This document shows, in pieces, positions 25,454 to 33,021 of a DNA stretch of 64,000 nt; the first letter of the stretch is position 1; every line of letters begins with the position of its first letter. Origin of the DNA: Paenibacillus ehimensis NBRC 15659 (GTDB lineage: Bacteria > Bacillota > Bacilli > Paenibacillales > NBRC-103111); contig NZ_BILX01000033.1 of NCBI RefSeq assembly GCF_004000785.1, positions 1 through 64,000 on the forward strand, given 5' to 3'. Made by a program: the position numbers and the translations under genes. The notes under the pieces are model-generated. The model did not search any database. It had not been told where the DNA came from and worked only from the letters and a program-made list of their open reading frames with translations.

Positions 25454-26212
25454 CTATTGGAATGTGACCATCTGGTAGACGGTTCGTCCGTCGCCGGTAA
25501 CTTCTATGGCTTGCCCTGTGGACGTCTTGGCTTTCATTTGGGAAGAGCCGCTTCCGTCCAAAAATATGCCGTCAACCAAAGTGCCGGAGCCGATTTTTTC
25601 TTTGATGGCGGTACGGAATTGCTCGGGGGTGCAGGTCGTATTGGTGACGACGAGCCAAATGTTTCCTCCCGAGTTGTAAACCAGCGCCGATCGGCCGGAG
25701 GCTGTGCCGTTAACGCCTCCCGGAATATTTTCAGCGGTCGCTTGGCTTTTCCAGGTCGAGTCGCTGCTTAAGCGCATGCTGATTCCCCCTTGCGCCCAAT
25801 AGTTGGACGTATCCGAGACCTTCAGGTCGCTGGCCCATTTGACGACTTGTACCGAATATTTGCTTGCTTTGGCGTCCCATACCAGAGTCCCGCGCGCGTA
25901 ACCAACGTTTGCGGCGCCTTTATAAAGCTCGCCGATGGACCCGCCACCGGCCGGTACATGATTATTGACTGCAATCGACAGCAGAGTTCCGCCGGAACCG
26001 AAAAAGCCGCCGTTGATGCCGTAGCTGCTTTGATTTTTTAAATTGCTGCTGATCGCTTTTAATTTAATGTCGTTGGGCGAAGCTTTCATCGCATGCAATA
26101 CGACACCATTGGAAGCCGTTACTTTGGAGTATGTGTAACTGGCAGCCGAACTGACAGGCGTAACGACGGCCAGTAAGAAGACCAGCGCAAAGATGAGGGA
26201 TTTTTTGAACAT
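25454..26212 (-). CDS. Secreted phosphodiester glycosidase (NAGPA-like) family protein
   Basis: 252 residues from ATG 26212; AGAGG upstream is spaced better to it than to the ATG at 26218. A signal peptide (F-K-K-S-L-I-F-A-L-V-F-L-L-A-V) ends near A-A-S. The fold markers of the NAGPA/phosphodiester glycosidase family are present: G-I-N-G-G-F-F (about residue 70), G-R-S-A-L-V-Y and D-G-I-F-L-D-G-S-G-S-S-Q-M near the C-terminus, the last carrying the probable catalytic Asp. The family cleaves GlcNAc-1-phosphodiesters and similar links in exopolysaccharides. It lies in accessory DNA between tRNA-Val copies. Confidence 0.8.
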   Translation of the reverse strand: MFKKSLIFALVFLLAVVTPVSSAASYTYSKVTASNGVVLHAMKASPNDIKLKAISSNLKNQSSYGINGGFFGSGGTLLSIAVNNHVPAGGGSIGELYKGAANVGYARGTLVWDAKASKYSVQVVKWASDLKVSDTSNYWAQGGISMRLSSDSTWKSQATAENIPGGVNGTASGRSALVYNSGGNIWLVVTNTTCTPEQFRTAIKEKIGSGTLVDGIFLDGSGSSQMKAKTSTGQAIEVTGDGRTVYQMVTFQ

Positions 26213-26377
26213 CTCCATACCTCTTTTCTTCGATTCATCTATTAATAGAAGATCGGCGCCTTCTTCAATTAATAATTTGATTATAGTAGGTTTATAGATT
26301 TGAAAAAATAGGAATATAATAGCTTAATGTGGTAATTTGATTGCTTTCGCTGCAGTAAAGTTAGACAATCTAAAGCG

Positions 26378-26462
26378 GTTAGAAGGGCAATAGCTTTGCT
26401 GGGGCAAAAAATGAGGGAATAGAAAAGAGCCTGTAGAATCAAATAATTAGAGTCCTCTTTCT
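26378..26462. repeat. Relic of a third tRNA-Val downstream flank
   Basis: GTTAGAAGGGCAATA (26378-26392) is identical to 28817-28831 beside the second tRNA-Val, and a degenerate hairpin (GAGCCTGTAGAATC ... AGAGTCCTC) resembles the terminator of copy 1 at 25218. No tRNA follows. It seems to be what is left of a third copy of this flank. Confidence 0.5.
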
Positions 26463-26787
26463 TATGTGTAACTTAAGGTTTTCAAAAGTCTATACCAATA
26501 CTGTTATAACTATGCGCTACTGGGCATTTCAATATTTCATCTCTAATCTAATATTTGATATTCCTGATTTTGTAAGTCAATCCCTCTATTCTATGTTTTT
26601 AATGGGCATAAAAAATCACCTTTTGATCGCTTCAGGAAACTTTAAACATACTCGAATAGGACTAAAGGCTCGCTTCCAAATTTTCAATAGTCAAAAATGT
26701 GCTTATTTTGAACTATTTATAGTCTTATTAACTCTTTATGATAAATAATAATTGTGATAAAATACCAGTAAACAGTATAAAATAAGA

Positions 26788-26908
26788 AGAGAGTCGTGCT
26801 CGCAACACGACTCTCGCACAATAGCCGCTTTTAAGGGCGGTTGGCTCAAGGTAACTGGAAGTGAAATAGACCGCATACCTCATCACAAGGGCGGTCTATT
26901 TCTTTTTG
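26788..26908 (+). ncRNA. Candidate antitoxin RNA of type I module
   Basis: A promoter TTGTGA (26752-26757), 18 bases, TATAAA (26776-26781) should start a transcript near 26788. It would open with a hairpin AGAGTCGTG-N7-CACGACTCT (26790-26814) and end at GAAATAGACCGC-N16-GCGGTCTATTTC (26863-26902) followed by TTTTTG. It runs opposite to the toxin gene and overlaps its 3' end, including the toxin stop codon, which is the arrangement of RatA, SR4 and Fst RNA II antitoxins. Transcript ends are inferred. Confidence 0.55.
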
Positions 26909-27009
26909 TTTTGGATAAGAGCGACGATGATGTTAACTATCAGTGCGAGTAGCGCTATAAGCAGCATCCCGAAGCCGATCATCAAAGTCAAAGTGTCCTT
27001 AACCTCCAC
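26896..27009 (-). CDS. Small hydrophobic type I toxin (TxpA/BsrG, holin-like)
   Basis: 37 residues from GTG 27009: M-E-V-K-D-T-L-T-L-M-I-G-F-G-M, then one membrane helix (L-L-I-A-L-L-A-L-I-V-N-I-I-V-A-L-I) and tail Q-N-K-K-K. This is the layout of TxpA, BsrG and the putative holin-like toxins (charged tip, L-M-I-x-F-G, one helix, Lys tail). GGGAGG is eight bases before the GTG; an ATG six bases upstream would be only two bases from it. The ribosome site can be hidden in a CTCCC-GGAA-GGGAG hairpin. An antisense transcript overlaps the 3' end. Confidence 0.75.
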   Translation of the reverse strand: MEVKDTLTLMIGFGMLLIALLALIVNIIVALIQNKKK

Positions 27010-27018
27010 AGGCATCAC

Positions 27019-27081
27019 CTCCCTTCCGGGAGACTAGCCGACCGCCCATAAAGCCAAATCTATTGTGATTGGATTATTATA
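27019..27081 (-). promoter_or_regulatory. Toxin promoter and ribosome-site-sequestering leader
   Basis: On the minus strand an extended -10, TGGTATAAT (-10 at 27076-27081), should start transcription near 27069, giving a leader of about 60 bases. CTCCC-GGAA-GGGAG at its end pairs with the ribosome binding site, a common feature of type I toxin mRNAs. Confidence 0.6.
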
Positions 27082-27107
27082 CCATGGTTTTAATAGGAAA
27101 GGTAGAT

Positions 27108-27443
27108 TCAGGAACTTTCATTTTTCTTATTGCATTCCTCACACTCGCCCTCTGGTAACGAAGAAGGTACCTCACAGTCGAATAACAAATTGAAATCTTG
27201 AAGTCTCATTAATAGTTCTTCCCTTTGTCGGCTCACTGAAATCCTAATGTACTCCTTTCGATTCTCAATATGAAATTGCTTCATTACAACAATCTCAACA
27301 TCATCAAATACGTCACGAACCATTGACATGTGAGGCTCATCTTGGAGCCTTTGCACTAACTGAATAATTCTAAAATTTATTTCATCAGTGAAATGAATAT
27401 TTTCATACTTTATTTTCTCAATATAATCGGGATACAACCTCAT
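27108..27443 (-). CDS. Hypothetical protein downstream of PAAR-like gene
   Basis: 111 residues, starting eight bases after the stop of the PAAR-like frame, with GATAGGTGAAAT before the ATG. It is a helical, charged protein (I-I-Q-L-V-Q-R-L-Q-D-E-P-H-M-S-M-V-R-D-V-F) with a C-terminal C-E-E-C-N motif. AT-rich codon use. The operon-like position suggests it serves the PAAR-like protein, for instance as an immunity or chaperone protein, but there is no sequence match I recognise. Confidence 0.55.
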   Translation of the reverse strand: MRLYPDYIEKIKYENIHFTDEINFRIIQLVQRLQDEPHMSMVRDVFDDVEIVVMKQFHIENRKEYIRISVSRQREELLMRLQDFNLLFDCEVPSSLPEGECEECNKKNESS

Positions 27444-27450
27444 ATTTCAC

Positions 27451-27856
27451 CTATCCAATCATCACATTAGAGGCCCCAGAAGTTACCGACCCAATCCCAT
27501 TAAAATGATTTACCACATCTCCACTACATGCGATTGCAGTGCCATTGATATAAACATTTCGAGAAGCTGTAACTGATCTAGAGCCACTATAACCGCCAAT
27601 ATTATCGTAGCCTGATGGACAAGTTTGCATTTTCACTTGTACTACTTCCATTAATAGCAACTTGAATCCCATTGACAAATACATTAGATGCTCCTGAAGA
27701 AACAGAACAACTAATTGTTGCAGAACTGTAGTTGTAACCCGTACAAGTTGAACAACCAAATGGACCACAATTACATGAATAATAGTATGTTTGTCTACAA
27801 TGTTGGCTTCCGGTTGTGCCGCTAATTGTAGATCCTACTAGAGCTATCTGAGCCAT
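27451..27856 (-). pseudogene. PAAR-like protein gene with frameshift
   Basis: Frame one (27856 down to about 27625) encodes M-A-Q-I-A-L-V-G-S-T-I-S-G-T, a Cys-rich stretch (C-N-C-G-P-F-G-C-S-T-C) and V-S-S-G-A-S-N-V-F-V-N-G-I-Q-V-A. Frame two (about 27625 to 27451) continues with C-P-S-G-Y, S-R-N-V-Y-I-N-G-T-A-I-A-C-S-G-D and G-S-V-T-S-G-A-S-N-V-M-I-G. The repeated S-G-A-S-N-V and V-x-V-N-G are PAAR-repeat hallmarks, so the two frames are one protein of about 135 residues broken near 27618-27628. PAAR proteins sharpen contractile injection spikes or carry toxins. It may be a true mutation or a base-call error. Confidence 0.65.
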
Positions 27857-27901
27857 TTAATCACGCTCCATTTACTTAATTCTCATTTATTGCAAATAAA
27901 A

Positions 27902-27958
27902 AAGCCACTCAAATAAATGAGTGGTAGCTACTGATATCGTAAAATCAGTAGCTTTTTT
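27902..27958. terminator. Pair of hairpins, terminators on both strands
   Basis: CCACTCA-AATAAA-TGAGTGG (27904-27923) acts as a terminator on the minus strand (followed there by CTTTTTT). AGCTACTGAT-N8-ATCAGTAGCT (27925-27952) acts on the plus strand (followed by a T run). They separate the PAAR-like gene from the polymerase fragment. Confidence 0.65.
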
Positions 27959-28048
27959 TCTTAAGTAATAAAGTAAAATACACATAAAAAAATTTACAAT
28001 ATAAACCTAAATATAGAAATGATCTAGCAGCGGGCATATTTAAAGATA

Positions 28049-28639
28049 ATGGACATCCAGCAATTAAATAAATTCCTAAATGATACAATGGGATATTTAG
28101 TGTATCAAGAGCGGATCATGAACTGGCTTGTAGAATTCTGTGGATTTAGCATGGCAGAGTCAGATACAGTAAGACGTGGTATGTCAAAGAAAGAAAGTAC
28201 CGAAAAGTTCTTACCTGAAATACGAAGAAGATTTATTGAAACGATGAAAGTTAGATATAGAGAGGATGATGAGGAAAAAATAATTGGCATCCTTGAACCA
28301 TTTGAAATGTTTTCTAAGCTACTTGTGGATATTGAAGAAAAAACATCTGTTAACTCAAGGCAACTTGATATTCTTATTAGATTAAATTTCTTTTCAGAGT
28401 TTGGCGAAAACAATGAATTGCTTGAAAACAGAAATGCATTTTTTACAGGTAAAGATGCATATTAAAAAGGATTAAAACAAGAAACAAAGTTAAAACGATT
28501 AGAAAAGATCAAAGAAAAAGAACGAGAAATTCGAAAAAATTTAAAAGATAAAAAAATTCCTGTTTACGATCAAGTTATGTTTCAAAAAGAAATGCTCGGT
28601 TATTCGGATATCAAATATCCAGAGTTAAAAGACGATTAG
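28049..28639 (+). pseudogene. Fragment of a mobile-element DNA polymerase III alpha subunit
   Basis: 138 codons, a TAA at 28463-28465, then 57 more codons in the same frame to TAG at 28639. The first part carries D-T-M-G-Y-L-V-Y-Q-E-R-I-M and G-F-S-M-A-E-S-D-T-V-R-R-G-M-S-K-K, the fingers-domain signature of bacterial C-family polymerases (Y-x-V-x-Q-E, then A-D-x-x-R-R-A-M-x-K-K). The PHP and palm domains are absent upstream (in-frame stop at 28025). The second part (Lys/Glu-rich, then M-F-Q-K-E-M-L-G-Y) fits the C-terminal linker of phage-type DnaE. So the gene is truncated and has a nonsense mutation. AT-rich. Confidence 0.65.
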
Positions 28640-28864
28640 TTGCCGAGCGAGTTGGACATAAGGACAGTAGAAAAATTTGGAAGTATGTTCTTTCAGAGAT
28701 CATTTTAAATTGGTATCCAACGATACCAAAAATTTTTAGCCTCTAAACATTAAGTAGCATTATCAAGTGTTAAAGAAAAGTTAGATAGAAAGGATACCAA
28801 AATGATACCAACTACAGTTAGAAGGGCAATATCTTGATGTGGTGAGGAAAAGGCGAAAATAAAA

Positions 28865-28889
28865 AGAAGCCTTATGTTTCAAGGCTTCT
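28865..28889 (-). terminator. Terminator of the second tRNA-Val
   Basis: On the minus strand AGAAGCCTT-N7-AAGGCTTCT is followed by TTTTATTTT, seven bases after the tRNA. Confidence 0.85.
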
Positions 28890-28895
28890 CGGCTA

Positions 28896-28968
28896 TGACC
28901 TGTGCAGGGCTCGAACCTGCGACCCCCACCCTGTCAAGATGGTGCTCTCCCAGCTGAGCTAACAAGTC
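28896..28968 (-). tRNA. tRNA-Val (GAC), copy 2
   Basis: 73 nt with acceptor GACTTGT/ACAGGTC, anticodon GAC, T arm GCAGG-TTCGAGC-CCTGC and no CCA. A 49-base stretch (28921-28969) is identical to 25281-25329 in copy 1. Confidence 0.9.
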
Positions 28969-29157
28969 ATGTTTCATATCTTGCGGGGACGTTTTTCATA
29001 ATACCAAGATAGCCTCATATTGTCAAGTGATAGGAAGCAATTTTTTTTGTTTTTGTAAATATGCGTTCATTCCGCCATCGCTCTCTCTTTTATCCCTATC
29101 CGTTCGTTATGATATAATAGAGTCAGTTAGACATGCATTTGAAAAGAGGGGACTTTG

Positions 29158-30108
29158 ATGAGAGATTTCCGATGGGCGCATCTGCAGCCGCATATCGCAG
29201 GAGGAGAGAACGAGCAGCCGGAACCGGAGCAGGAGGCGCTGGATTGGGGCGAGCAGGAATGGGGGACACACCGCTACCACGTCAATCGGCTGGTCGAGGA
29301 CTCTGTATCGCTGTTGTCTATGCCGGAGAAAGCCGTTGTACTGGGAGCAGGGAATCACGGCGATGTCGGCCTGCCTCGGCTTTCCGCCCATTTTCAGCAG
29401 GTGACGGCGCTGGATACGGAAGATAATATGCTGCAGGAATGGCTCGATTCGGCCGGAGGAATCGCTAACAGCCGGGTGCGTTCGTTAACGCGGGTCGACT
29501 ACACCCGGCTGGACCAAATTTCCTTCTATGAAACGTTCGAGGAGCTGCTGGCGGAAGGCAAAGCAGCCGGGGAAATAACGGATTACTTAAGGGACTGCGC
29601 ATTTCGCGTGCGCGGGCTGGAGGCGATGCCTCACTTGAAAAAAACGTTTTCGCTTGTCGTATCCTCGGGTGTCCATACGCAATTATTTTATCCGGATGCG
29701 CTCATGCAATTTTACGGTTACATGGAGAAATACAATGAAAATGAAACCCGGCAAATTGTCGAGGCGCTGGGATACCTTCGGAACAGCCTGATATCGGATT
29801 ATAACCGGATGCTGCTGTCGCTTGTAAAACCTGACGGCCGGGTAACGGTATGGACGGACATGATTCTGCTGGACGAGGACAAACAGTGGATCGCCGAGGA
29901 GTTGGACCGCCGGCGAAACGACAAGGAGAGGACGAGCTTTTTGTTCGAAGCGTTCGGGCAGTACGGGATCGAAGCCGCGGTGCTGGGTCTTAAAGATCTT
30001 CACGACTGCCTTCGGCCGGAACAATTGTTGTTCCGCAGCTGGGTCGGGTATACCGATTCGGGTAAAACGTATTTGATCGCCGGGCTATCTGGCCGTCTCC
30101 GCCTGTAG
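29158..30108 (+). CDS. Rossmann-fold methyltransferase-like protein
   Basis: 316 residues. The segment A-V-V-L-G-A-G-N-H-G-D-V-G-L (about residues 58-71) followed by V-T-A-L-D-T-E-D (about 83-90) is the nucleotide-binding motif I/II of class I SAM-dependent methyltransferases, and S-L-V-V-S-S-G-V-H-T could be motif IV. The rest is helical. Substrate unknown. The start is ATG 29158 after AGAGGGGACTTTG; extended -10 TGATATAAT lies at 29110-29118. The 3' end overlaps the convergent PilZ gene by 24 bases. Similar proteins are conserved but uncharacterised in Paenibacillus-like genomes. Confidence 0.7.
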   Translation: MRDFRWAHLQPHIAGGENEQPEPEQEALDWGEQEWGTHRYHVNRLVEDSVSLLSMPEKAVVLGAGNHGDVGLPRLSAHFQQVTALDTEDNMLQEWLDSAGGIANSRVRSLTRVDYTRLDQISFYETFEELLAEGKAAGEITDYLRDCAFRVRGLEAMPHLKKTFSLVVSSGVHTQLFYPDALMQFYGYMEKYNENETRQIVEALGYLRNSLISDYNRMLLSLVKPDGRVTVWTDMILLDEDKQWIAEELDRRRNDKERTSFLFEAFGQYGIEAAVLGLKDLHDCLRPEQLLFRSWVGYTDSGKTYLIAGLSGRLRL

Positions 30109-30531
30109 TATTCCGAATTCGGCCAGATCTTCTTCCGTACAGAAGCTGCACTGCGGGATGACGGTGGTTTTGCGAAGCTTGATCGCTAATTGATTGATCA
30201 TGCTGGCCAACGCCGCCGTCTCCTTTTCGTTATGTGAAAATTGAATGCCGTATTCCGGATGACCGGTTTCTGTCTGTCCGGAGCGAACAAGCGCCCCCAG
30301 CGTGCGGTATTCTTTGGCCAGTGCGGTGAACTTCAGCTCGATCAATAAACGGCTTTCATCCGGCAGCGGGGTTGCGGTAAAAAAGCGGGCTCCACCGGCG
30401 CTAAGGTCCAGTATGGCGGCTTTCGTCGTTTTGAATTCCGGCTCAAGATCGGCCATTCCGATAATTTTCAATTCCGCGCATAGCGGCTGCTGAAAGCGCA
30501 ATCGAAAAAAGCTGCGCTTGTTTTTTTCCAT
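30085..30531 (-). CDS. PilZ-domain (cyclic-di-GMP receptor) protein
   Basis: 148 residues. The two c-di-GMP-binding motifs are present: R-S-F-F-R-L-R (the R-x-x-x-R motif, about residues 6-12) and D-L-S-A-G-G-A-R-F (the D/N-x-S-x-x-G motif, about 42-50), followed by beta strands of the barrel. A C-terminal extension (from about 120) has a C-S-F-C pair. ATG 30531 is seven bases after GGAG. It should sense c-di-GMP and control motility, exopolysaccharide or another output; a GGDEF-domain protein is encoded 4 kb away at 34344. TTGCTT/TATAGT near 30590-30620 may be its promoter. Confidence 0.85.
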   Translation of the reverse strand: MEKNKRSFFRLRFQQPLCAELKIIGMADLEPEFKTTKAAILDLSAGGARFFTATPLPDESRLLIELKFTALAKEYRTLGALVRSGQTETGHPEYGIQFSHNEKETAALASMINQLAIKLRKTTVIPQCSFCTEEDLAEFGILQAETAR

Positions 30532-30623
30532 ACTCATCTCCAACAGTCCTTTGCAGCAGGGTGAAGAGCAAATTAACGTTTACTATAACAGAGCGTGCCT
30601 GGCTTAAGCAACCGCTTTCCAGT

Positions 30624-30769
30624 AAAAAGCCGCTCAGGAGCAGAGCGGCAGTTGGACGCTGATGTTCTGATTCTTGCTGTCAGAACGGCGCTTTTCCGAT
30701 AACTTCAATTCGAATTGTGGAGTAAGGGAGGGCTCTCGTTCGAGGTGGTCCTCCCTTCCAAATTCGGAT
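30624..30769 (-). ncRNA. Candidate structured non-coding RNA
   Basis: On the minus strand a -10 TATAAT (30776-30781, -35 weak) precedes about 145 bases containing three hairpins: a long one built on AAGGGAGG/CCTCCCTT (30724-30757, extended outward by GGA.../...TCC and AATTC pairs), GTTCTGA/TCAGAAC (30664-30686), and a textbook terminator GCCGCTC-N7-GAGCGGC-TTTTT (30624-30649). No start codon with a ribosome site lies inside. The downstream PilZ gene has its own possible promoter, so this may be an independent small RNA; a leader or attenuator role is also possible. I do not recognise the family. Confidence 0.5.
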
Positions 30770-30851
30770 AAATCTATTATACAATATTGTGCGAGAAAGA
30801 ACATTAAAACTTTGTTACATTTGTTGACATCCTATAGGGAGAAATAGAGAG

Positions 30852-31889
30852 ATGACCGGAAAAGAAAAGGAACGAATTGTTTCGATTTTACGTCGCTACG
30901 GGGATCAAGAGTCTTGGAGCGTTAAGGAAATCGAAAACGGCTTGAACAATACGACCCGCTTCGCCCGGTACGGCAGCCAAGATGTTGTGCTGCGCATCTA
31001 TGAAAACCATGCGGACCGCAATAAAGTGGCCTATGAGCACGAAGTGTTAAGGCAGCTCCAAAACGCCGGTTTGTCGTTTGCCGTTCCCGTAGCTCTTGCG
31101 GCGCAAGACGGGAACACTTATATCGATACGGGGGACGGTAAGCTGGCCGCGTTGTTCCGGTACATCGAAGGCGGACGGGCGGAGCTGGCGCTTCCGGCTC
31201 ATGCGAGAGCGATCGGTCAAGCGGCCGGCGAGCTCGTTACCGCATTGGAGCGGGTAACGGTTCCTTGGCCTCCGTCCTATGCTCCTTATTATAACCTGGA
31301 TGCGATTCATCCATTGGTAACCCGCAAGAAGCTCGAAGTCTGGTTGTCGGAGGTCGGTAAAGGGGAGCTGGAGTCCGCCGCGGACGGCTTTCGCGAAGAA
31401 ATGGCGCTGCTCAAGGCCCGTTTGCCGGACTGGCTGCAGCAGCTTCCGCAGCAGCACGTGCACTCGGATATCGTTTGCGACAACGTGCTTGTAAGTCAGG
31501 ACCGGGTGACGGCGATTTTGGATTTTGAATTTGTGATGGTCGATTTCCGGGCGCTTGAGCTGGCTGTACTGCTTTACGAATGGGTGGATATGACCGAGAA
31601 CGGAAAGCTCAGCGATTTGGCCTGGGAGGCGATCGAGGCGTGCCTTGACGGGTACGGGAGAAGCGCGAGCTTGACGGAAGCGGAAATTCAGGCGCTCCCT
31701 CAGCTAATCGTATTGCGGTGCATGGTACTCACGCTTCATTTTCTCGGGCGATACTGGTCCGGACTCGAACAAGAAGACGCCACGCGTTACTTAGTGGAAT
31801 TCGCTCAAACCCGCAGCAGGCTGCGGAAGTACGGACCTGACTTGATTAAACTGGCAGAACAATATATTGGAACGGAGAATCGCGAATGA
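30852..31889 (+). CDS. Aminoglycoside-phosphotransferase/homoserine-kinase-II fold protein
   Basis: 345 residues with the APH kinase fold. The catalytic loop H-S-D-I-V-C-D-N-V-L (about residues 207-216, Brenner motif H-x-D-x(4)-N) and the metal-binding A-I-L-D-F-E-F (about 226-232) are intact. The N-terminal lobe has V-V-L-R-I-Y with the ATP-binding region. Members phosphorylate small molecules such as homoserine, choline or antibiotics; nothing here shows which. Start ATG 30852 follows TAGGGAGAAATAGAGAG. It overlaps the YfhH gene by four bases (ATGA), so the two are co-translated. Confidence 0.8.
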   Translation: MTGKEKERIVSILRRYGDQESWSVKEIENGLNNTTRFARYGSQDVVLRIYENHADRNKVAYEHEVLRQLQNAGLSFAVPVALAAQDGNTYIDTGDGKLAALFRYIEGGRAELALPAHARAIGQAAGELVTALERVTVPWPPSYAPYYNLDAIHPLVTRKKLEVWLSEVGKGELESAADGFREEMALLKARLPDWLQQLPQQHVHSDIVCDNVLVSQDRVTAILDFEFVMVDFRALELAVLLYEWVDMTENGKLSDLAWEAIEACLDGYGRSASLTEAEIQALPQLIVLRCMVLTLHFLGRYWSGLEQEDATRYLVEFAQTRSRLRKYGPDLIKLAEQYIGTENRE

Positions 31890-32179
31890 AAAAATTATAC
31901 AGTCAAATGACCAAAGCCGAATTGGAACAGGAAATGAAGGGGCTGCGGGAAGAGTTGGACCGGGCGGAATTTCCAAGCCAGCGCTCCGTGATCGAGCGCA
32001 AATATTATACGGCGCTAGCTTATACGCTCGATCCGTCCGATTTTCCGCCAGGGGTATATAAGGTGGAGCATGTACAGCTTCCGTTTATTTTAAGCTATGT
32101 GAACGGTATTATGGCTTGGGGGACATTAGGGGAAGAGCCGGATGCCAGCTTCCCGATTTCGATGCTGACCCGGCTCTAA
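31886..32179 (+). CDS. yfhH: YfhH family protein (DUF1811)
   Basis: 97 residues. The opening K-L-Y-S-Q-M-T-K-A-E-L-E-Q-E-M, the P-x-D-F-P-P-G-V-Y middle and Y-V-N-G-I-M-A-W-G near the C-terminus match YfhH of Bacillus, a small protein with a helical N-terminus and an SH3-like barrel. Function unknown. It is coupled to the phosphotransferase gene by the ATGA overlap and runs convergently into fnr with a four-base overlap. Confidence 0.8.
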   Translation: MKKLYSQMTKAELEQEMKGLREELDRAEFPSQRSVIERKYYTALAYTLDPSDFPPGVYKVEHVQLPFILSYVNGIMAWGTLGEEPDASFPISMLTRL

Positions 32180-32898
32180 ATGCGGCACATATCTACCGGA
32201 CAATTCTCGCATTGGCAGATGTCGCGGAGATAAGGCAAATCTTTAATGACGATGTAGTTGTTTTCCATAGCAATAATGTTGGCACGTTTCAAATCGCCGA
32301 GCATCCGGTTGACGCTCTCCCGGGTGGCACCGATCATGTCGGCAAGCTCGCTGTTCGTAAGCTTTTTGGTAATAACGATTTCCGATCCGTGATTTTTGCC
32401 GTACGTATTGCACAGCCGGATCAAGGTCGAGCAGAGAGCGCCGGGCTTGCCGAACATCATCAGATCGCGGAATTTCGTTTGGGTCATCCGATGCATGAGT
32501 CCCATCCACTTCATGAACTCTACGGCAAGATCTCCGTGCTGCCAAAGCAGGACCTCCAAGTCTTTTTGCTGGATGACCCCGATGATGGAGTTTTCCGTCA
32601 CTTCGGCGTTAAAGCTGTGAACGGAATTTTGAAAAGGATCGACCTGTCCGAACAAGTCTCCGGTATTATAGACATAAAGGATGAAGCTTTTTCCTTCATC
32701 GCTGGCTTTCGTAATCTTTACTTGACCGCGCTTCAAAAAGTACAGCTTATCGGCCGAATCGCCTTCCCAGAACAAATGATTGCCCGCTTCGGCTCTCATT
32801 TCATACATAATTTCCTTAAGCTTCGTTAAGCTTTCTTCCGTAAAGCAATCCGAATTGGCCACTTGGCTAACCGGTTTTCGTTGCAGCGTATCCGTCAT
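32176..32898 (-). CDS. fnr: Fnr-type oxygen-sensing Crp/Fnr regulator
   Basis: 240 residues from ATG 32898, after GGAGGTATGTACC. N-terminal cyclic-nucleotide-binding-like barrel (about residues 25-135), dimer helix, and C-terminal winged helix with L-T-N-S-E-L-A-D-M-I-G-A-T-R-E-S-V-N-R (E-x-x-S-R-like contact residues). The tail C-Q-C-E-N-C-P-V-D-M-C has the C-x-x-C-x(4)-C spacing that in Bacillus subtilis Fnr binds an oxygen-labile 4Fe-4S cluster. So it should activate anaerobic genes when oxygen falls. A perfect TGTGA-N6-TCACA site sits near -42 of its own promoter, indicating autoregulation. Confidence 0.9.
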   Translation of the reverse strand: MTDTLQRKPVSQVANSDCFTEESLTKLKEIMYEMRAEAGNHLFWEGDSADKLYFLKRGQVKITKASDEGKSFILYVYNTGDLFGQVDPFQNSVHSFNAEVTENSIIGVIQQKDLEVLLWQHGDLAVEFMKWMGLMHRMTQTKFRDLMMFGKPGALCSTLIRLCNTYGKNHGSEIVITKKLTNSELADMIGATRESVNRMLGDLKRANIIAMENNYIVIKDLPYLRDICQCENCPVDMCRI

Positions 32899-32953
32899 GG
32901 TACATACCTCCGGCGTCGGTCTGGTTAAGACCTCTGTAGGTTTTGTTGTATCT

Positions 32954-32997
32954 AACATACCCTATTCCGTAGGATTTGTGATGTGATTTACATCACA
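32954..32997 (-). promoter_or_regulatory. fnr promoter with perfect Fnr/Crp site
   Basis: TGTGATTTACATCACA (32982-32997) is the consensus site. The minus-strand -10 TATGTT (32954-32959) puts the site centre about 42.5 bases upstream of the likely start, the class II activator position. Confidence 0.7.
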
Positions 32998-33021
32998 CTT
33001 CCTTAAATCTTCATATTTTTT

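Noticed and set aside
26464-26748. 94-codon open frame on the plus strand
   Set aside because: AT-rich, no ribosome site, and the composition looks random. It lies just before the promoter of the antitoxin RNA.
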